A DNA stretch of 32,729 nucleotides from a virus. The notes below the pieces were generated by a model. The model saw only the letters and a program-made list of their open reading frames with translations. It was not told the origin of the DNA and did not search any database. The position numbers and the translations under genes were made by a program. The stretch covers positions 1-32,729 of the IMG/VR virus record IMGVR_UViG_3300031673_000296; one strand, given 5' to 3'. Within the stretch, counting starts at the first letter, position 1. Each line of letters opens with the position of its first letter. Positions 29,718 through 32,729 of the stretch are shown piece after piece.

Positions 29718-29746
29718 ATCATAGCATAGTTCGTTCCTGCTGTCAA
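29718..29746 (-). promoter_or_regulatory. Sigma70-type promoter of methyltransferase leader
   Basis: TTGACA (29741-29746) and TATGAT (29718-29723) are separated by 17 bases; the -35 is perfect and the -10 has five of six matches. It reads into the structured leader and the methyltransferase operon, and lies just past the stop of the secreted-type protein. Confidence 0.8.
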
Positions 29747-29748
29747 GT

Positions 29749-30246
29749 TCACCGTTCGTAGTAGTGCGCCACCCATTCGGCCTCTGTCGGCGGACGACCA
29801 GTCTGGGCCAGGAAGCCGAGAGACCATTGCCTGTCCGCAACGTCCTGGGCCTTGGGCCGCTGACTATGTACCGCGTAGAACTCCGCTTCCCATTCAGGGT
29901 CTCTCGTTGGAGCCGCGACAACGCTCTCCCTGTGCCTGTTTTCAGAGTCCAGGAACAGATGCGGGACATCCTTCTCGGACAGTGTTAGTTCTGTCGGAGT
30001 GCGCGTCGGGATGATTGGCCACGGAGTGCGTGTCGGAATAGTCGGCCACGGATAAGGTTCCGGCGATGGATACGGCCGGGGCGTAGCTGGGCCTGGATAT
30101 GGGTCAGTCGTTGGCTGAGATGATGGTACGGGGTAGGCCTCCCAATATCCAGGCGGGCGCGGTGGTACGGGCTGGGCCAGGAGATTCCTCGTGACCAGTG
30201 CCAGCAACAGCAGGGCTATCGACCATCGTATGATGCTTGTCCTCAT
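29749..30246 (-). CDS. Signal-peptide, proline-rich protein
   Basis: A 165-residue protein, with the ATG at 30246 chosen because AAGGAGAAAAGG precedes it; the frame is open from a GTG at 30267. It has a signal peptide or anchor (MRTSIIRWSIALLLLALV), then a proline-rich region with PYPGPATPRPYPSPEPYPW and IPTRTPWPIIPTRTPTE repeats. The C-terminal 60 residues include DPEWEAEFYAVHSQRP and TGRPPTEAEWVAHYY. The architecture suggests a protein exported or anchored in the membrane with a spacer. Function unknown. Confidence 0.65.
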   Translation of the reverse strand: MRTSIIRWSIALLLLALVTRNLLAQPVPPRPPGYWEAYPVPSSQPTTDPYPGPATPRPYPSPEPYPWPTIPTRTPWPIIPTRTPTELTLSEKDVPHLFLDSENRHRESVVAAPTRDPEWEAEFYAVHSQRPKAQDVADRQWSLGFLAQTGRPPTEAEWVAHYYER

Positions 30247-30263
30247 TTTCCTTTTCTCCTTGT

Positions 30264-30521
30264 TCACGACGCCGCCCAGTCGGGCATACGCAGGCCCGCG
30301 CTCACCGTGATGGTCACGTAGCAGTCCGGGTCGCTATCCAAGTTCTCCTGTATCTCCTGGATCCCCTGCCGCGTTTCCTCGGGCAAGAGGTCAGGGCTGG
30401 CGCAACGCACGGTGAGGCGGACGTACTCTGGCTTGGCGAGGTCGTCGCGTACCACGAACTCAGTCACCTCGTGGACGCCAGGCAGAGCCTCGATAGCGGC
30501 TTTGGCCTCATCCAGGGTCAT
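30264..30521 (-). CDS. Small early protein, unassigned
   Basis: An 85-residue protein with the pattern MTLDEAKAAIEALPGVHEV, EYVRLTVRCASPDLLPEET and a strand pair CYVTITVSAGLR. It may be a small ferredoxin-like fold. It overlaps the upstream 87-residue gene as ATGA (30518-30521) and ends just before the secreted-type gene. No family recognised. Confidence 0.55.
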   Translation of the reverse strand: MTLDEAKAAIEALPGVHEVTEFVVRDDLAKPEYVRLTVRCASPDLLPEETRQGIQEIQENLDSDPDCYVTITVSAGLRMPDWAAS

Positions 30522-30781
30522 TGGGGCCTCTCCTTCTGGGCGTCCAGATATGTCTCGATTGCCAGGCAGATAGTTTCCAGCAGCTCGTCGCCTTCCCGAT
30601 CATCGTGTTGCCATGTGCATTTCTCTGAATCCCAGCCCCATGAAAGCCTACACCTGTAAGGCTTGTACTTACCATCCCTCATCTGAACTGTGCTCCAACA
30701 GCCCTTGGCCCTCGCTGCCTCCAAGGCGTTCATCGCCTGGGCCTTGTCCTTGTGCGGCCACCAGCCAGAATAGTCATCCAT
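30518..30781 (-). CDS. Small protein, start next to 18-bp inverted repeat
   Basis: An 87-residue protein, with the ATG at 30781 preferred over the upstream TTG at 30796. It contains MDDYSGWWPHKDKAQAMNAL, a YRCRLSWGWDSEKCTW segment and a C-terminal helix. It overlaps the 89-residue gene by 52 bases. The 3' arm of a perfect 18-bp inverted repeat lies 12 bases before its ATG and includes the only GAGG near the start, so translation may depend on opening that hairpin. Confidence 0.5.
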   Translation of the reverse strand: MDDYSGWWPHKDKAQAMNALEAARAKGCWSTVQMRDGKYKPYRCRLSWGWDSEKCTWQHDDREGDELLETICLAIETYLDAQKERPQ

Positions 30782-30999
30782 TGTGAAAACCGCCAAAGTA
30801 CCTCAACAGGGCCATATGCACGTTTCCAATAGCTCCTCTTCCACTCCCTCATTGACCTGTTGAGGTACTTTGGGGGCACGACATCAATGTAGCTTTGTTG
30901 CTCTTCTGGGGTCAGGTCATCCCAGACAAGTAGCCCCATCAGCTCTCGCGCAATGCGCCTGACTAAACATTGCCATTCGGCGTCAGTCTTGTCTGGCAT
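30730..30999 (-). CDS. Small protein, unassigned
   Basis: An 89-residue basic protein starting MPDKTDAEWQCLVRRIAREL, with GGAAGGAGG upstream, and containing DDLTPEEQQSYIDVVPPKYL. It spans the perfect 18-bp inverted repeat and overlaps the next gene. The C-terminus is arginine-rich (GGRTRTRPRR). No family recognised. Confidence 0.5.
   Translation of the reverse strand: MPDKTDAEWQCLVRRIARELMGLLVWDDLTPEEQQSYIDVVPPKYLNRSMREWKRSYWKRAYGPVEVLWRFSQWMTILAGGRTRTRPRR
30793..30873. repeat. Perfect 18-bp inverted repeat
   Basis: CCAAAGTACCTCAACAGG at 30793-30810 is the exact reverse complement of 30856-30873, with a 45-base spacer. It lies within one small gene and next to the start of another. It could be an mRNA hairpin, a protein site, or an inverted duplication. 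Confidence 0.85.
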
Positions 31000-31041
31000 T
31001 TGGGCCTCCTTCCTTTGGTTTCCATATCCGGGCTGCTCCCA

Positions 31042-31464
31042 TCAACCGGCGGGCGGTTCGGGATAGTCCACCTCGGCCCAGTGACTGGGAGCTAAGACAG
31101 TCCCTGGTCGATAATACTTGCCTTCCAGATACCAGACTTTGCCTCTCTGCAGCCATTCGGCAATCATCGGCTTTTTTCTGCGTAGGCACTCATGCCAGCA
31201 TACCCAGTAGAGATCGGTTTTTGTTGGCCACCGCTCCTCGCACGGAATCCAGGTGACTTTGAGGGCCTCACAGAGCCTTGCTATTAGCTCGCCCTGTTCT
31301 ATGATGCGCCGCTCTAGCCTCGCTGCCGTCTCATCGACCCTCTCTCGATAAATGCTGCCGATCTTTGCATGAACATCGGCCCAGTCAATCCGCGGCATAT
31401 CGGAACATTCCTTGAGCCAAGCTGCTATGTCTTGGGCCACTCCTTCACCTCGTTTTCTTTCCAC
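31042..31464 (-). CDS. Small early protein with DUF551-like end
   Basis: A 140-residue protein. The N-terminal half is helical and charged (ETAARLERRIIEQGELIARLCEAL). The C-terminal half reads TWIPCEERWPTKTDLYWVCWH and MIAEWLQRGKVWYLEG, ending APSHWAEVDYPEPPAG, the pattern of DUF551 proteins, whose hallmark is the WxPxxERxP start and the final xTHWxxLPEPP. DUF551 proteins are common in phages and of unknown function. The start overlaps the upstream gene by 40 bases; a later start at MPRIDW is possible. Confidence 0.65.
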   Translation of the reverse strand: MERKRGEGVAQDIAAWLKECSDMPRIDWADVHAKIGSIYRERVDETAARLERRIIEQGELIARLCEALKVTWIPCEERWPTKTDLYWVCWHECLRRKKPMIAEWLQRGKVWYLEGKYYRPGTVLAPSHWAEVDYPEPPAG

Positions 31465-31721
31465 TCTGGCAAGGGCGGTTCGGGCCAGTTCGCAAGTCCG
31501 TTCCTGGCCTCGCGTAGTAAGCTGGTTGCACAGTCTACATAGGTGATAATCATGCCCAGCTTGTCGCCAATTTCATAGGGGACGCCAAACTTCAGGCTCG
31601 CAGTCGCCTCAGCCAAGTGACACATTGCCGTGCCCAGAGAAGCCCTAGCGGCCACCGCGTGGATAACGTCGAATTGCTTGAACTGAATCGCACCAGTCTT
31701 GCTACGCTTCGCTACTGGCAT
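31425..31721 (-). CDS. Small early protein, unassigned
   Basis: A 98-residue protein starting MPVAKRSKTGAIQFKQFDVI with helical segments (HAVAARASLGTAMCHLAEA) and a C-terminal WPEPPLPEWKENEVKEW. It begins inside the end of the upstream gene at one of the four similar start/stop overlaps of this region. No enzymatic motif is seen. Confidence 0.5.
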   Translation of the reverse strand: MPVAKRSKTGAIQFKQFDVIHAVAARASLGTAMCHLAEATASLKFGVPYEIGDKLGMIITYVDCATSLLREARNGLANWPEPPLPEWKENEVKEWPKT

Positions 31722-31953
31722 CGGCGGCCTCCTTCCCGAACACGGCCTGCGCTGCTTTCTGTATCGCGTGTGTCATTGCTTCCAACGCCTCGTCGGGCGA
31801 ACTCCATCCCCAGTCGCAGATAGGACAATACCATTCGATCTTTCCCCACGGGGCGGCTTGAGCTACCATCGCGCACGGCTTGGGTTTGGCTTGATTCCAG
31901 TCCGTCGGCATCAGCCGTTCGTGATGACAAATGCGTTCACTCGCTGCTGCCAT
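31702..31953 (-). CDS. Small early protein with CxxC motif
   Basis: An 83-residue protein starting MAAASERICHHERLMPTDW, with a WYCPICDWGWSSPDEALEAM segment that may bind a metal through CPIC and the CHH group. It starts and ends at two of the four repeated start/stop overlaps. Function unknown. Confidence 0.5.
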   Translation of the reverse strand: MAAASERICHHERLMPTDWNQAKPKPCAMVAQAAPWGKIEWYCPICDWGWSSPDEALEAMTHAIQKAAQAVFGKEAADASSEA

Positions 31954-32326
31954 TGACGGCCTCCTTCACGATCAGCCAGGCGTCGCCCACGCAGTCGCCC
32001 CACCGCTCCCATGGTGCCCAAAAGTATCGCTCCCCGCTAGACACCGTATCTAGAATACATTGCACTCCATCGTTGAAGGGCATAAGCAGAACCTCCAGTA
32101 CTCTGTCAGTGGCTTCGTACAGTTCGCGCAGCATGCCACTCACGCCCTCCAGCGTGCCCACGAAGTCGGGAGCGTCTAAATGTGGGTTTCCTTCTGCATC
32201 AACCCAGTGGTCAATACAAGCAAAGTTGATCTCTCCTGGCGGATTAAGTTCAATCACTGAAGCACCTTGCCGCTTCCACCCGTTCGCCAACGCGATGCGG
32301 GCGTTCCGGTCACTCGGTGCTGCCAT
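31937..32326 (-). CDS. Small early protein, unassigned
   Basis: A 129-residue protein with the start chosen at 32326, which coincides with a repeated overlap; the frame is open to 32350. It contains FACIDHWVDAEGNPHLDAPD and CVGDAWLIVKEAVNGSSE. No family recognised. Confidence 0.5.
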   Translation of the reverse strand: MAAPSDRNARIALANGWKRQGASVIELNPPGEINFACIDHWVDAEGNPHLDAPDFVGTLEGVSGMLRELYEATDRVLEVLLMPFNDGVQCILDTVSSGERYFWAPWERWGDCVGDAWLIVKEAVNGSSE

Positions 32327-32576
32327 CGTTTTCCTCTTCTGTCTCTCCACCCAGCAGTGGCAGGCCAGTAGTACCGAACTCGCAGACCTGCGAGATCAGA
32401 GTGTAATCCACAACAACCAACGCATCTGCGGTCGCTAGTGCGGCCCCACGATGATAGAACACATACGGCACGCCTCTCGCATCTTCATACCAATGACCAT
32501 CTGCTTGCGTCTCACCGATCGTCCAGACCCATACTCCCCAGGCTTTCATGTTTCTCCTCTCACTCGGTGCTGGCAT
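32310..32576 (-). CDS. Small early protein, unassigned
   Basis: An 88-residue protein starting MPAPSERRNMKAWGVWVW at a repeated overlap (32576). A second ATG at 32549 has the better ribosome site GAGAGGAG, so both starts may be used. It contains GVPYVFYHRGAALATADAL and an acidic end (GGETEEENDGSTE). Unassigned. Confidence 0.5.
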   Translation of the reverse strand: MPAPSERRNMKAWGVWVWTIGETQADGHWYEDARGVPYVFYHRGAALATADALVVVDYTLISQVCEFGTTGLPLLGGETEEENDGSTE

Positions 32577-32729
32577 CGGCGTCCTCCTCTGTTGGCGGGT
32601 CTGGCCAGGGAATCTCGGCCCAGTGAGTGACGGGATACGGGCCGATTCCCCTAGCATCAACCCAGATAGGCTCCTTCCAATTCCAATGTCCCCAAAAGGC
32701 GAAACCTCCCTCGGCGGTACACCAGGCCC
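32560..32729 (-). CDS. DUF551-like protein, 5' end outside window
   Basis: The last 56 residues of a protein that enters from the right. They include FAFWGHWNWKEPIWVDARG and TGYPVTHWAEI-like ending YPVTHWAEIPWPDPPTEED, the hallmark end of DUF551 proteins, similar to the end of the gene at 31042. Its last codons form the first of the four repeated overlaps. Confidence 0.55.
   Translation of the reverse strand, partial: AWCTAEGGFAFWGHWNWKEPIWVDARGIGPYPVTHWAEIPWPDPPTEEDADASTE

Larger units (their letters stand above)
31705..32590 (-). repeat. Four repeated start/stop overlap junctions
   Basis: Junctions at about 32560-32589, 32310-32339, 31937-31966 and 31705-31734 share a GAGG ribosome site, then a core like ATGCCAGCACCGAGTGA. 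The upstream gene ends in the same bases in which the next begins, always with 16 bases between start and stop. The resulting protein ends (ADASTE, NDGSTE, VNGSSE, DASSEA) and starts (MPAPSE, MAAPSD, MAAASE, MPVAKR) are alike. Confidence 0.75.

Noticed and set aside
30983-31189. Minus-strand 68-codon frame overlapping the DUF551-like gene
   Set aside because: It is out of frame with a protein that has a recognisable end motif, and its own translation is arginine/serine-rich without pattern.
1-32729. CRISPR array, tRNA genes, insertion sequence or attachment site
   Set aside because: I saw no regularly spaced identical repeats, no tRNA cloverleaf, no transposase and no integrase with flanking core repeats.

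Overview
The window is a segment of a tailed double-stranded DNA phage (or prophage) with a siphovirus-type virion and an HK97-fold capsid. The terminase, portal, Mu F-like head protein, protease-capsid fusion, head-tail connector, tail tube protein, frameshifted tail-assembly chaperone, tape measure protein and distal tail protein are all recognisable. Almost everything is read leftwards, on the minus strand, with very tight packing (many ATGA, TGATG, TAATG and GTGA overlaps). I see no integrase, lysis genes, tRNA or CRISPR array, and the host cannot be named from this sequence.

In the direction of transcription (right to left): 32.7-29.7 kb holds small unassigned early-type genes, four of them joined by near-identical start/stop overlap sequences. 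At 29.7-27.2 kb a strong sigma70-type promoter and a leader with large hairpins precede an N4/N6-type DNA methyltransferase, a 33-codon micro-gene and a ParB-methyltransferase fusion. At 27.2-25.0 kb are a probable nuclease-like protein, a replication-initiator-like protein with internal direct repeats, and a DnaC-like helicase loader. At 24.9-22.0 kb is a 5-methylcytosine methyltransferase whose 5' end was rearranged by an oppositely oriented HNH endonuclease gene and which carries a +1 frameshift, followed by a 28-residue membrane micro-protein, a nuclease-like protein and a helix-turn-helix protein. At 22.0-21.4 kb a perfect consensus promoter reads into about 515 bases without a convincing gene but with many helices: a candidate large structured RNA.

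The late region follows: small genes, a packaging-type HNH protein, a stand-alone methyltransferase C-terminal fragment, a GIY-YIG endonuclease, terminase small and large subunits (20.6-17.9 kb), portal, Mu F-like head protein, gp10-like protein and a ChaB-like/protease/scaffold/capsid fusion (17.7-12.6 kb). A second oppositely oriented HNH gene with its own promoter sits after the capsid gene. Between capsid and connector is an accessory block (12-6.7 kb): a parallel beta-helix-like protein, two small structural proteins, a CxxCGxCC cysteine-cluster protein, a 919-residue repeat protein and a small beta-sandwich protein. The connector, two glycosyltransferases, a tail-terminator-like protein and the tail genes complete the window; the distal tail gene runs off the left edge.

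The methyltransferases fit protection of phage DNA, the replication genes fit loading of the host helicase, and the structural genes follow the standard head-to-tail order. The two glycosyltransferases among tail genes suggest virion glycosylation. The least explained items are the candidate structured RNA, the split and frameshifted cytosine methyltransferase, and the 22-24-residue repeat protein.
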